DNA of 33,691 bases from WLMZ01 sp037140375. GTDB taxonomy: Bacteria > Actinomycetota > Acidimicrobiia > Acidimicrobiales > Ilumatobacteraceae. The notes beneath the pieces are model-generated. The model was not told where the DNA came from and did no database searches. It saw only the letters and a list, made by a program, of their open reading frames with translations. The position numbers and the translations under genes are program-made. Positions 25,930-33,691 of the stretch are shown here, one piece after another. Numbering within the stretch: the stretch's first letter is position 1; the number at the start of each line of letters is the position of its first letter. The stretch is from assembly GCA_037140375.1 (NCBI GenBank), contig JBAXER010000027.1, positions 1 to 33,691 on the forward strand, written 5' to 3'.

Positions 25930-27402
25930 TTATGAAATGTACCTCGGTACACCTACGCCTTGAGGCACGCCAGCAGGCATGCGACCGCGCCCACCTTTGT
26001 CGATGAGCACATCAGTAAGCGTGCGATCGGCGTGTTGCGACCGCCACACCAGCATCGCCTGCGCATGCCCGAGCACCACGGCTGGATCAACAATTTGGGT
26101 GCGACCGGTGGGGTCATTGGCGAGATCGAGGCACAACCACGACCCATCGCCGAACTGAACATACGAAGCCGATGAGTCGCGACGAACGGTGAGGTGTTGG
26201 CGCTCGAGCCGACGATCCCACGGCCATTCATTGGGCTGTTCGGTGATGTACAGATCGCGCCAATCAAACTCCCAATGAGCCGCATCGCGCCACCATGGCG
26301 GCGCTTCGCCGCGCAGGAACGGGGTCAGCGGCAAACCATCGCACTGGGCCGGCACCGCAGCACCGATGGCATCACAGATGGTGGGGAACACATCGATGTT
26401 CTCGGTGAACTCATCGACCACCGTTCCGTGAGCCTGAGATTGCTGCGGATCGCGCACGATTCCAAGGATGTGGTAGCTCTGCTCGAAGTAGCCCACCTTT
26501 TGAATCAACCCGTGATCGCCGAGCTGTTCGCCGTGGTCGGCTGTCACGATGATCAGCGTGTCGTCCCACATGTCGCGCTCGCGAAGCTCGGCCCACAGAC
26601 GACCGAGTTGATGATCGACCTCGCTGATCATGCCGTAGTACTGGGCCCGCAATGCGCGCATCTTGGCTTCGTCGGTAGGAGCCGCCGTAGCGCCGAACTG
26701 CATCGCAAAATCGTGCAACGGGTGACGCGACTCGGCTGACTCGATGGGCATGGTCACATCGGCAGGGTCGTACATCGTTGCGAAGTGGCCGGCCGCCGCG
26801 TAAGGCGGATGTGGGCGCAAGTAGCTGAGGTGCGCGAACCATGGCTGGCTCTGCTGGCCAATCCATTCGATGGCGTTGTTGGTGAGGAACGCCGAAACAC
26901 TGTGCTCGGCCGGCCGCTCGGGCTCGCGAGCCAACTCTGGGTACGCCGTGCCGAGATCGGTGTAGCCAAGATCACGCAGCCACTGCAGCCACGGCTCGTG
27001 ATCGTCGGGAAGGTGAAGCACTGCGTCGAAGCCAGGCAGCACGCCGGTGTAGTGCTGCAGCCGGGGATCATCAGGACCGGTGACTTCGCGCGGGTCAACG
27101 CTTTGATCGGTGTAACCAAACAGCGCGGGCTCGTATCCGTGGCGACGCGCCGCAAGGGCCACGTTGTCAAACCGCGCGTCGAGCGGGGTGCCGTTAGCGA
27201 CCACGCGGTTGTTCATCTGATACATGCCGGTGTACAAGCTGGCCCGACCCGGGCCGCACGGCGCCGCTTGGCTGTAGTGCCGATTCAGACGCACGCCATT
27301 GCGAGCGAGCTCGTCGAGATTGGGCGTGCGGACCAACGGGTGGCCAGCCGCCGACAGACAGTCGCCACGAAACTGGTCGAGGGTGATCAGCAGCACGTTC
27401 AT
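25930..27402 (-). CDS. Sulfatase-family hydrolase, phosphonate monoester hydrolase-like
   Basis: The 490-aa protein belongs to the alkaline phosphatase superfamily. The opening NVLLITLDQFRGD carries metal-binding Asp; APCGPGRAS is the CxPxR sulfatase signature, whose Cys must be turned into formylglycine. TADHGEQLGDHG supplies further metal ligands and HADRTLTD closes the protein. The blocks after the signature (MYQMNNR, GYEPALFGYT, DPR) match phosphonate monoester hydrolases/phosphodiesterases of Rhizobium and Burkholderia more than typical arylsulfatases (from memory). No signal peptide, so it acts in the cytoplasm. No formylglycine-generating enzyme is in the window. ATG 27402 follows TAAGTT by 8 nt, so it may be leaderless. 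Confidence 0.9.
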   Translation of the reverse strand: MNVLLITLDQFRGDCLSAAGHPLVRTPNLDELARNGVRLNRHYSQAAPCGPGRASLYTGMYQMNNRVVANGTPLDARFDNVALAARRHGYEPALFGYTDQSVDPREVTGPDDPRLQHYTGVLPGFDAVLHLPDDHEPWLQWLRDLGYTDLGTAYPELAREPERPAEHSVSAFLTNNAIEWIGQQSQPWFAHLSYLRPHPPYAAAGHFATMYDPADVTMPIESAESRHPLHDFAMQFGATAAPTDEAKMRALRAQYYGMISEVDHQLGRLWAELRERDMWDDTLIIVTADHGEQLGDHGLIQKVGYFEQSYHILGIVRDPQQSQAHGTVVDEFTENIDVFPTICDAIGAAVPAQCDGLPLTPFLRGEAPPWWRDAAHWEFDWRDLYITEQPNEWPWDRRLERQHLTVRRDSSASYVQFGDGSWLCLDLANDPTGRTQIVDPAVVLGHAQAMLVWRSQHADRTLTDVLIDKGGRGRMPAGVPQGVGVPRYIS

Positions 27403-27410
27403 TGGCGGTG

Positions 27411-27416
27411 AACTTA
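27411..27416 (-). promoter_or_regulatory. -10 box TAAGTT of a probable leaderless promoter
   Basis: On the minus strand TAAGTT is followed by 8 nt and the ATG at 27402. No Shine-Dalgarno sequence is present. Confidence 0.45.
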
Positions 27417-27487
27417 GTTCGCACTACCGAGACGCACCGCAACGCACCACTAGGTTTGTGCCCGAACAGATGCACGAGGAGACGCCC

Positions 27488-28261
27488 ATGGCCGGCCAAG
27501 TACGAATTGATATCGACGGCACGATCGCGACCATCACCAACGACAATCCCGATAAGCACAATGCGTTCGACGACGACATGGATGCTCAACTGTTTGAGAT
27601 TCTCGCGTCGCTCAGTCCGGCCGTGCGAGCCATCATCTGGCGAGGCGAGGGTAAGTCGTTCTCGTCGGGTCGCGACGTTGCCTCCATCGGCACCAACGTC
27701 AGCGAGTTGTCGCATCACGAACTCATGCGTCGCGGCCACCGCGGCATTCAGCAACTCTGGAACATCGACGCTCCCGTCATCGTTGCCTGCAAGGGCTGGG
27801 TGATGGGCGGGTCGTTTCAGCGAGCGCTCTTGTGCGACATCCGTGTTGCCGCCGAAGGCACTCGGTTCCGTCTGCCCGAGACCACCTACGGAGTCATCCC
27901 CGATACAGGCGGCGTCGCCGTGTTGCATCAGATGTGCGGCGCAGGCGTGGTCAGCGACATGGTGCTCACCGGTCGGGTGATGACCGCCGACGAAGCGCTC
28001 TCACACGGCATCGTGAGCCGTGTGGTTCCCGAAGCCGCGCTCGATGCAACCGTTCGTGAGATGGCCGAGCAAATCGCGGCCGCCCCGGCAGTGACCATCA
28101 AGCTCGCTCGTACGGTGTTGCGTCACCTCTCGCAACCAGCAGTGCGCGCCTCGATGGACGACGAAATGATCTACCAAACGTTCCTCAACCGATCCGACGA
28201 CTTCGCCGAATTCCGCGCAGCACGCGCCGAATCACGACCCGCCAACTACACAGGGAGCTGA
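27488..28261 (+). CDS. Enoyl-CoA hydratase/isomerase-family protein (crotonase)
   Basis: The 257-aa protein has the crotonase fold: oxyanion-hole segments FSSGRDV and CKGWVMGGS, and the TGRVMTADEALSHGIV block. Of the two hydratase glutamates, Glu164 of the rat enzyme is matched by Glu131 (LPETTYG), but Glu144 is matched by Gln111 (GGSFQ); the spacing of 20 is kept. It is thus the mirror image of the crotonase at 21456, which keeps only the first. A one-base isomerase type of chemistry is possible. ATG 27488 has GAGGAG six nt upstream; the longer upstream frame overlaps the sulfatase gene and is not used. One base separates it from the next gene. Confidence 0.9.
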   Translation: MAGQVRIDIDGTIATITNDNPDKHNAFDDDMDAQLFEILASLSPAVRAIIWRGEGKSFSSGRDVASIGTNVSELSHHELMRRGHRGIQQLWNIDAPVIVACKGWVMGGSFQRALLCDIRVAAEGTRFRLPETTYGVIPDTGGVAVLHQMCGAGVVSDMVLTGRVMTADEALSHGIVSRVVPEAALDATVREMAEQIAAAPAVTIKLARTVLRHLSQPAVRASMDDEMIYQTFLNRSDDFAEFRAARAESRPANYTGS

Positions 28262-28262
28262 G

Positions 28263-29138
28263 ATGTACCAGGGACTTCCTGAGCCACCACCAATTGGCGC
28301 GTCGGCATTGCCCGACGGCACCTACGACGGCGCCACGGTGTTCATCACCGGGGCTGGCACCGGATTGGGCAAAGCCATCGCCACCGAGTTCGCTCGGCTC
28401 GGCGCAGCAATCGTGATCGCATCTCGCAAGCCCGAGCATCTCGAGGCCGGCGCCGAGGCGATCGCTGCAGTAGGGGCACGGTGTCTCACGGTGGCATGCG
28501 ATATCCGCGAGCCCGACCAGATTGCTGCGGCGTTCGACACGGCGCAGAGCGCGGGGCTCACGCCGTCGATTCTCATCAACAACGCGGCCGCCAACTTTCC
28601 AGTGCCCGCCGAAGACATGTCACCAAACGCTTGGCGTACGGTTGTCGACATCACGCTGAACGGCACCTATTTCTGCGCCCGCGAGTTCGCCCGCCGCCAC
28701 CTCGATGCGGGCACGCCGGGCTCCATCGTGAACATCGGCGCAACCTACGCATGGACCGGCGGGCCGGGCTTCGCGCACTCGTCGGCCGCCAAGGCAGGCG
28801 TGAAAAATCTCACCGAAACGTTGGCTGTCGAATGGGGCCCCTACGGCATTCAGGTCAACGGACTCGTGCCCGGGCTGATGCCCCACGAAGACATGACCGC
28901 CGATATCCAAAGCAACCTCGCACGCACCAACGACAAAGACGCCTGCCAACCCGCCATGCGTGTGGGTCGTCCGCGCGAGTTGGCTTGGGCCGCCACATTT
29001 TTGGCGTCGCCCTACGCACGATTCATCTCAGGCCACACCCTGGTTGTCGATGGCGCGAACTGGCAACGTCGAGCACTCACGATGCCCGAGGTCGTTCCGG
29101 TGCGTGAACAAATGGGTCGTCCACCCTTCACGCTGTAG
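28263..29138 (+). CDS. 2,4-dienoyl-CoA reductase-like SDR
   Basis: The 291-aa protein is an SDR of the DECR/peroxisomal trans-2-enoyl-CoA reductase type. The cofactor motif is TGAGTGLG (29-36). It lacks the YxxxK motif; Ser173 and Lys177 (SSAAK) stand there, and the active Tyr is probably Tyr162 in GATYAWTG, just as in mammalian 2,4-dienoyl-CoA reductase (ITTIYAETG and SASAK). It would reduce a 2,4-dienoyl-CoA with NADPH, a step for unsaturated fatty acids. GGGAG lies about 8 nt before the ATG, within the end of the crotonase gene. Its neighbours fit acyl-CoA metabolism. Confidence 0.9.
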   Translation: MYQGLPEPPPIGASALPDGTYDGATVFITGAGTGLGKAIATEFARLGAAIVIASRKPEHLEAGAEAIAAVGARCLTVACDIREPDQIAAAFDTAQSAGLTPSILINNAAANFPVPAEDMSPNAWRTVVDITLNGTYFCAREFARRHLDAGTPGSIVNIGATYAWTGGPGFAHSSAAKAGVKNLTETLAVEWGPYGIQVNGLVPGLMPHEDMTADIQSNLARTNDKDACQPAMRVGRPRELAWAATFLASPYARFISGHTLVVDGANWQRRALTMPEVVPVREQMGRPPFTL

Positions 29139-29174
29139 GCGACGTTCGTCCCGATCACATCAACCGACGCGCAG

Positions 29175-29180
29175 TACGGT
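29175..29180 (+). promoter_or_regulatory. -10 box TACGGT of a leaderless promoter
   Basis: TACGGT is followed by 7 nt and the ATG at 29188. No Shine-Dalgarno sequence is seen, and the gene is 49 bp after the SDR stop. Confidence 0.5.
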
Positions 29181-29187
29181 CACGTTC

Positions 29188-30225
29188 ATGCGCGTAGATG
29201 TGATGGCTTTCCCTCGACCACTGGCCGAGACCAGCGCGGTCGCCCGCGATATTGCCGACGCCGGCTTCAACGGTGTGCTGTTCACCGAAGGTGGCCGCAC
29301 GGCGTTCTTGTCGGCAGGTGTCACCGCGGTGGCTGCGCCGTCGCTCGAGGTGTCTACCGGAGTCGCCGTTGCGTTCCCGCGGAGCCCAATGGTCACCGCG
29401 CAGATTGCGTGGGAGTTGCAAGAAGCCACCAGCGGTCACTTCCGCCTCGGGCTCGGCACCCAGGTGCGCACTCACGCCGTGCGCCGATTTTCGGCACCGT
29501 TCGATCCGCCCGGTCCACGGTTGCGCGATTACGTGCGCGCCGTGAAGGCATCGTTCGCTGCGTTTCAGGGCGAGCCACTGGCCCACGCGGGTCCGTACTA
29601 CGAGCTCAGCTTCATGACCCGCCAATGGTCGCCCGGCCCCATTGCTTTTCCAGCGCCCTATGTCGATATCGCCGCGGTCAATCCGTGGATGCTGCGCATG
29701 GCGGGCGAAGTCGCCGACGGCGTACACATTCACCCCATTGGCGAACCCGGTTACCTGCGCCGCACGGTGCAACCCAATCTCGCTGCGGGCGCCCTGGCCG
29801 CAGGCCGCGACGTGAACGACATCGCCACCATCGTTCCGGTGATGTGCGTGGTGGGCGACACCGAAGCCGAGCGCGCCCACGACCGTGAGCACATGCGCAA
29901 CATGCTTGCGTTCTATGGCAGCACACCCAACTACGCGTTCGTGTGGGACGACGCTGGGTTCGAAGGCACCACGGCACGTATCCGCGAGAAGCAAAAGGCT
30001 GGCGACATGGCTGGCATGGCTGCGCAGATCACCGACGAACACATGGCCGTGTTCACCACCGAATCCACATGGGACGGCCTCGCCGATGCGCTGCGCGCGA
30101 AGTACTCGGGCTTGGCTTCGCGACTGGTGTTCTACAACGCCATTCAAGAACGCGAAAACTCACCCGAGCGATTCCGCCGCTACGGCGAGGTTGCACGCCA
30201 GCTCTCTGCCGAGCACAGCCAGTAA
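29188..30225 (+). CDS. LLM-class F420-dependent oxidoreductase
   Basis: The 345-aa protein is a luciferase-like TIM-barrel oxidoreductase. Marks are the MRVDVMAFPRPL start, DAGFNGVLFTEGG, VAFPRSPMVTA, SGHFRLGLGTQVR and YVDIAAVNPWMLRMAGEVADGVHIHP. F420 use is likely by analogy with mycobacterial relatives that share this layout, but not proven by sequence. Substrate unknown. The frame opens at 28960 inside the SDR, so ATG 29188 is chosen; it also has the leaderless -10 box. It forms the end of a crotonase-SDR-LLM series and parallels the crotonase-LLM pair at 21456-23332. Confidence 0.9.
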   Translation: MRVDVMAFPRPLAETSAVARDIADAGFNGVLFTEGGRTAFLSAGVTAVAAPSLEVSTGVAVAFPRSPMVTAQIAWELQEATSGHFRLGLGTQVRTHAVRRFSAPFDPPGPRLRDYVRAVKASFAAFQGEPLAHAGPYYELSFMTRQWSPGPIAFPAPYVDIAAVNPWMLRMAGEVADGVHIHPIGEPGYLRRTVQPNLAAGALAAGRDVNDIATIVPVMCVVGDTEAERAHDREHMRNMLAFYGSTPNYAFVWDDAGFEGTTARIREKQKAGDMAGMAAQITDEHMAVFTTESTWDGLADALRAKYSGLASRLVFYNAIQERENSPERFRRYGEVARQLSAEHSQ

Positions 30226-30241
30226 CGAGTCACCTCGCACG

Positions 30242-30265
30242 CAGGCCCGCGGGGTAGCCTGCCAG
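30242..30265. promoter_or_regulatory. Leaderless -10 box TAGCCT inside an inverted repeat
   Basis: TAGCCT (30255-30260) is followed by 6 nt and the GTG at 30267. GCAGGC (30241-30246) and GCCTGC (30257-30262) are inverted arms around a GC-rich loop, overlapping the -10 box. A control site is possible but not shown. Confidence 0.4.
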
Positions 30266-30266
30266 C

Positions 30267-31535
30267 GTGGCTGGCGATCTCGTATATGCGTTTCGAGTGA
30301 TGCGGTTGCCTCTGCTCGACGCGGGCGGGTCTGCAATCGGTCGTATCGAAGACATCGTGATTGTTCCGTCGCGCGCCGGCACTGCTCCACGCGTGGTCGG
30401 ATACGTGGCAACCAGTCAGCGTCGCCGCATCTTTGTCAACGCTTCGCGGTTCAGCACCATCGACGGCGAAGGCGCGCGTTTGCGTAGTTGGGATGTCGAT
30501 CTACACCCGTTCAAGCCCAAGCCCGGCGAGCTGCTGGTGGGCAAAGACGTGCTCGACAAGAAGATCGGCGACGAAACGGTCAGCGACATCGCCATGCGCA
30601 GCACCACCGACGGCCGCACCACCTACTGGGAGCTTGCCAAGGTGCGCTTGTCGCGCCGCAGCGCCTTGCGCCGCCGACCCAGCGTGCGCCTGGTCGATTG
30701 GACCGAAGTGCCAACCCTGTTCGGCACCGGCGCCCCCATGGCTGCCGAAGCCGCGAGCATGCGCGACATGCACCCCAGCGATGTGGCCATCATCGTGCGC
30801 ACCTTGCCGATGGGCCAGCGCAAGCAACTCGCCGAAGCAATGGACGACGATCGTCTCGCCGACCTGCTCGAAGAACTTCCCGAGGCCGAGCAGTTGCGCA
30901 TCATCGAAGGCCTCGACCTCGATCGACTCGTCAGCGTGCTCGACGAAATGGAATACGACGACCTTGCCGACCTGCTGGCCGAAATGCCCGGCGAGCAACG
31001 CACGCGCATTCTCGACGCGATGGACGAAGACGACGCGGCCGTGATGCGCCAACTGTTGTCGTACGAAGAAGGCACCGCCGGTGGCTTGATGACTCCCGAG
31101 ATCATCATCCTCGGCCCAACAGCCACGGTGGCCGAGGCGCTCGCCCAGATTCGCGATCCCGATTGGTTGGTCAGCATCGCCGCACAGGTGTTTGTGGTTC
31201 GGCCTCCATATCGTCCGCCAACGGGCACCTATCTCGGTGTCGTGCACTTTCAGCGCCTGTTGCGCGAGCCGCCAGGCACCGAGCTTGGGCAATGCCTCGA
31301 GCAAGAGCCCACCATCACTCCCGACATCCCCGACCATGAGGTCGCCGAAAAGTTGGCCAGCTACAACATGCTCGCTGTGGGTGTCTGCGATGGCGCAGGC
31401 CACCTGCTGGGCGCCATCACCGTCGACGACGTGCTCGACCGCACGCTGCCTACCGGTTGGCGTCAGCGCCGCCGCAGTAACTCGCCCGCGCTCACCGGCG
31501 CTGGGGGTGTCGTCAGCGAGGGTCGCCCCAAATGA
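30267..31535 (+). CDS. MgtE N-terminal/CBS-domain protein without membrane channel
   Basis: The 422-aa protein starts with a PRC-barrel-like part (about 1-130; GRIEDIVIV, GYVATSQRRR). Then come MgtE-N superhelical repeats (about 160-260; MGQRKQLAEAMDDDRLADLLEELPE and similar EMP/ELP turns) and CBS domains to about 400 (GLMTPEIIILGP, DDVLDRTLP). MgtE magnesium channels go on with five membrane helices; here the chain stops after the CBS part, so it is a soluble Mg2+- or nucleotide-sensing homologue. The same pair with a DUF1003 protein occurs in mycobacteria. The GTG start at 30267 follows TAGCCT by 6 nt. Its stop overlaps the DUF1003 start (ATGA). Confidence 0.88.
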   Translation: MAGDLVYAFRVMRLPLLDAGGSAIGRIEDIVIVPSRAGTAPRVVGYVATSQRRRIFVNASRFSTIDGEGARLRSWDVDLHPFKPKPGELLVGKDVLDKKIGDETVSDIAMRSTTDGRTTYWELAKVRLSRRSALRRRPSVRLVDWTEVPTLFGTGAPMAAEAASMRDMHPSDVAIIVRTLPMGQRKQLAEAMDDDRLADLLEELPEAEQLRIIEGLDLDRLVSVLDEMEYDDLADLLAEMPGEQRTRILDAMDEDDAAVMRQLLSYEEGTAGGLMTPEIIILGPTATVAEALAQIRDPDWLVSIAAQVFVVRPPYRPPTGTYLGVVHFQRLLREPPGTELGQCLEQEPTITPDIPDHEVAEKLASYNMLAVGVCDGAGHLLGAITVDDVLDRTLPTGWRQRRRSNSPALTGAGGVVSEGRPK

Positions 31536-32071
31536 CCCGTCGTAGCGATCTCAGTTCACCACGCCAAGGCCGCCGCTTCGGTCTGCACTATGACCCCGAA
31601 GCATTCGGTCAGTTCAGCGAGACCATTGCGCGCACCTTGGGCACCGCCCGTTTCTTGGTGTGGCAAAGCGGAACCATCATCTTGTGGTTCGCGTTCAACT
31701 GGCTGGCGCCATCAGGCGCCAAGTTCGACAATCCGACTCAGGGCTGGGTGCGACTCACGATGGTGCTGTCGTTGCAGGCCGCGTATGCGGCGCCGCTCAT
31801 TTTGCTCGCCCAAAATCGCCAAGAGCAGCGCGACCGCACCGAGCTCGATCTCGATCGCAAGGTCACCGAACGCACCCAAGCCGATACCGAGTTCTTGGCC
31901 CGCGAAATTTCGAGTGTTCGTCTGGCGCTCGCCAACGTTGTCACCACCGAAGATCTCACCGATCACCTCGAGCGACTCACCGATGCGGTCGAGCGGATGG
32001 CGTTACGCCTCGATCTGTTCGAGGCTCAGGCCTCACACACCGTTGCGCTCGATCAACCCCGCGCCGACTAA
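31532..32071 (+). CDS. DUF1003 membrane protein
   Basis: The 179-aa protein fits DUF1003. It has a soluble start, then two hydrophobic segments (about 44-60, FLVWQSGTIILWFAFNW; and about 75-95, LTMVLSLQAAYAAPLILLAQ), the family signature NRQEQRDR, and a helical C-terminal tail likely to form a coiled coil (about 105-165). Function is unknown; its coupling to the MgtE-N/CBS protein suggests the two make one complex, perhaps for divalent cations (inference). Translation is coupled by a 4-nt ATGA overlap. Its TAA overlaps the TAG of the Fur gene on the other strand. Confidence 0.9.
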   Translation: MTRRSDLSSPRQGRRFGLHYDPEAFGQFSETIARTLGTARFLVWQSGTIILWFAFNWLAPSGAKFDNPTQGWVRLTMVLSLQAAYAAPLILLAQNRQEQRDRTELDLDRKVTERTQADTEFLAREISSVRLALANVVTTEDLTDHLERLTDAVERMALRLDLFEAQASHTVALDQPRAD

Positions 32072-32502
32072 CGACACTCGGCACACACGCCGAGCAAATC
32101 GAGGCGATGGTGACGCAGCTCGAAACCGTGCAGCGTTGCCAAGCCACTGAGCGACTCGTCAAGCGCCGACTCAACGGCATCAGGTATCTGTACGTCGCGC
32201 ACCGTGCCGCACACCTCGCAGATCAAGTGGTGATGATGGCCGGCAAGGTCTTCGGCCAACTCGAAGCGAGCCCATTCGTCGTGGGTGACAACTTTGGCCG
32301 TAACGCCAACCTGCTCGAGCACAGCCAGATTGCGATACACCGAGCTTTGCGACAATTCGGTGTGCAGCTCCAAGATGTGGGGAATCGTTACTGGATGATC
32401 GGCCCGGGCGAGGATGTCTACCAACCGACGCCGCAACGTTGTGTATCTCTGATCGCCTGCAGCCAAGCGGGTTGCAGCGATCTGGTGCACATCGAGACTC
32501 AT
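32068..32502 (-). CDS. Fur-family metal or peroxide regulator
   Basis: The 144-aa protein has the Fur winged helix (about 15-85, with recognition helix around SQSSVYRNLAVLE) and a metal-binding dimer domain. The structural zinc site is complete: Cys95/Cys98 (ICEVCG) and Cys140/Cys143 (CAEC). The HHHHLIC stretch gives further ligands. Whether it is Fur, Zur, Nur or PerR cannot be said. No Fur box is obvious in the window. Its ATG overlaps the stop of the oxidoreductase before it (ATGA), so the two are coupled, and its stop overlaps that of DUF1003. Confidence 0.92.
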   Translation of the reverse strand: MSLDVHQIAATRLAAGDQRYTTLRRRLVDILARADHPVTIPHILELHTELSQSSVYRNLAVLEQVGVTAKVVTHDEWARFELAEDLAGHHHHLICEVCGTVRDVQIPDAVESALDESLSGLATLHGFELRHHRLDLLGVCAECR

Positions 32503-33500
32503 CGCGCCACGCCGGTGAACTCATAGATGCGCACGCCATCGGCTTGCACCGCTGCCACGAACGCAGCCGTTGGCAGTGCCTCGTCGCCCATCACCACAAC
32601 GCCTCGTTGCGGTGAATCGAGAAGCACCCAACGTGTCATCACGGCGGCAACGACCGAGGCAGCAAATCCGCTGCGCACCGCGACGCCCGCGATGATGGTT
32701 TCGCGTGCGCCGTTGGCCAGCGCACCGCGAACCTCAACTCGCAAGCCGCCAAGACCACCTTCGGCGTGGGGTGGTCGCAGCATTGGCAGCCGGGCGGTAA
32801 AGCGGTCGCGGCGAGTAGCCGACATGCGCGCGCTCAACCGGCCCGCCGTAGCGAACACTCGGTGAAGCAAGAGCGGGTCCGGCATTTCGGCGCGGTAACA
32901 GTCGTATGAGTTCACCGGTTCGGGGAACCAGCACAATTCGCGGCCAGCTCCGGCAGGGCGATGCACCCACTCACCGTCGTGATAACCAAGCGATGTCCCG
33001 CCAAGTGCGCGATGGTGCTGGCGTGCACACGCCGGACCGCTGGTGCCATGCATGGCCACATGCACTTCGTCGACCACGTGGAGTTGCCCAGCCAGATGAC
33101 GTGCCAACAATCCCGACAGACCAGGCGCCATTGCGGCGCCGACCACCAAGGTTGCATCGTTCACACGAGCGCGATGATCGAGTTCAAGCAGCGCACGCAC
33201 ATCTTCGAGATCGTCGCTGACCGACACAACCGACACTCCGTTTGCCAGCAGCCTCGCCGCGAGTTCGGCATGCGGCGCCGGATGTGCGAGCACCACCACA
33301 TCGGCCGCCATCGCATCGTTGAGATCGAGCACTACTGCCGAAGCGGCTCGGGCAACGCGGGCAGCCACGAGGGGAGATTCATCGACCACGCCAACTCGAA
33401 ACGACGAGTCGATCGACAACAACTCGGCAATGCGTGCTCCGGTGACGCCGACGCCCACCACCGCCACAATCGGGGATGACACAGGGGACGACTCGGTCAC
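32499..33500 (-). CDS. Rossmann-fold oxidoreductase, saccharopine dehydrogenase-like
   Basis: The 333-aa protein has an N-terminal dinucleotide-binding part (IVAVVGVGVTGARIAELL; VVDESP) and VVGAAMAPGLSGLLARHLA in the middle, a pattern met in saccharopine dehydrogenase-like enzymes that bind a substrate after the Rossmann domain. I do not know its substrate. The frame opens at 33599 with TTG, but that would run over the small gene upstream; GTG 33500 gives VTESSPVSSPIVAVVG and lies 10 nt after that gene's stop. No Shine-Dalgarno sequence is clear. It is coupled to the Fur gene, which may respond to the same metal or pathway. Confidence 0.75.
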   Translation of the reverse strand: MTESSPVSSPIVAVVGVGVTGARIAELLSIDSSFRVGVVDESPLVAARVARAASAVVLDLNDAMAADVVVLAHPAPHAELAARLLANGVSVVSVSDDLEDVRALLELDHRARVNDATLVVGAAMAPGLSGLLARHLAGQLHVVDEVHVAMHGTSGPACARQHHRALGGTSLGYHDGEWVHRPAGAGRELCWFPEPVNSYDCYRAEMPDPLLLHRVFATAGRLSARMSATRRDRFTARLPMLRPPHAEGGLGGLRVEVRGALANGARETIIAGVAVRSGFAASVVAAVMTRWVLLDSPQRGVVVMGDEALPTAAFVAAVQADGVRIYEFTGVAR

Positions 33501-33510
33501 GCGGCTGTGA

Positions 33511-33639
33511 TCATTTCGGATCAACGGGTAGCTCGCGCCAACCACCTTGTTGCGGTGGCACCCCGCCTTTGCCGCGCAAACGCAGCACGCCAGCCACAAT
33601 GCCGGCCGCGGACAAGGCCAAGATGGCTCGACGAATCAT
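33511..33639 (-). CDS. Small membrane peptide, DLW-39-like
   Basis: A 42-codon frame reads MIRRAILALSAAGIVAG followed by VLRLRGKGGVPPQQGG and WRELPVDPK. It has one hydrophobic helix (about 5-19) flanked by arginines and a short tail with a Trp-Arg-Glu motif. Actinobacteria carry a roughly 40-residue DLW-39 protein of the same plan beside tRNA-Ile; place, size and tail fit, but identity is weak. The ATG begins 9 nt after the tRNA 3' end, with GGTGA close before it, so it may be made from the tRNA transcript. Function unknown. Confidence 0.6.
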   Translation of the reverse strand: MIRRAILALSAAGIVAGVLRLRGKGGVPPQQGGWRELPVDPK

Positions 33640-33647
33640 TTTCACCG

Positions 33648-33691
33648 TGGGGCTACACAGAATCGAACTGTGGACCTCATCCTTATCAGGG
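33648..33691 (-). tRNA. tRNA-Ile(GAU), 3' part, cut by the window end
   Basis: On the minus strand the end reads CCCTGATAAGG (anticodon loop CTGATAA, anticodon GAU), the variable loop, CACAG-TTCGATT-CTGTG (T arm) and TAGCCCC plus discriminator A at 33648. CCA is not encoded. The acceptor 5' strand, D arm and part of the anticodon stem lie beyond the window. Confidence 0.92.

Overview
The window is about 60% G+C, gene-dense, and reads as a chromosomal segment of a free-living actinobacterium. The best guess is the class Acidimicrobiia, near Ilumatobacter. This rests on gene content: a G-type halohydrin dehalogenase resembling HheG of Ilumatobacter coccineus, a fused OleBC protein, two LLM-class (probably F420-dependent) oxidoreductases, the MgtE-N/DUF1003 pair common in actinobacteria, and many promoters of the form TANNNT followed 6-8 nt later by ATG or GTG, which is the signature of leaderless mRNAs. 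No insertion sequence, CRISPR array or prophage was seen.

Layout. 13-2455: an MBL-fold hydrolase (-) and a PuuC-like aldehyde dehydrogenase (+). 2472-6181: a four-gene minus-strand operon (beta-hydroxyacid dehydrogenase, zinc alcohol dehydrogenase, enolase-superfamily enzyme, membrane-anchored cupredoxin). 6342-8168: an unrecognised helical protein and an SDR (+). 8176-10268: a TetR regulator (-) divergent from the HheG-like halohydrin dehalogenase and a DinB-like protein (+). 10285-16612: a minus-strand group with a geranylgeranyl-reductase-like flavoprotein, the YjjW/YjjI glycyl-radical pair and a P-type ATPase. 16694-21236: the olefin cluster oleA-oleBC-oleD (-). 21456-23332: a crotonase and an LLM oxidoreductase (+). 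23338-27402: FAH-family, DUF2855, nitrobindin-like and sulfatase/phosphonate-monoester-hydrolase genes (-). 27488-30225: a second crotonase, a dienoyl-CoA-reductase-like SDR and a second LLM oxidoreductase (+). 30267-32071: an MgtE-N/CBS protein and a DUF1003 protein (+). 32068-33691: a Fur-family regulator, a Rossmann oxidoreductase, a 42-codon membrane peptide and the 3' part of tRNA-Ile(GAU) (-).

The most interesting signal links two distant genes. The halohydrin dehalogenase (ATG 8892) and the MBL hydrolase (ATG 834) have nearly superimposable promoters: TTGWCA, 17 bp, TAGGGT, 7 nt, ATG. Each carries the same TGWCAC-N5-GTGTCA palindrome over the -35 box. The TetR gene beside the dehalogenase is the obvious candidate reader, so the three genes may form a small regulon for handling haloalcohols, epoxides or their products. 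Also notable are an oxygen-labile glycyl radical system in an otherwise aerobic-looking actinobacterial region, a complete long-chain olefin pathway, two crotonases that have each lost a different one of the two hydratase glutamates, and an enolase-superfamily enzyme whose first metal-ligand position is glycine.

All family assignments come from reading motifs and from remembered homologues. No search or alignment program was run.
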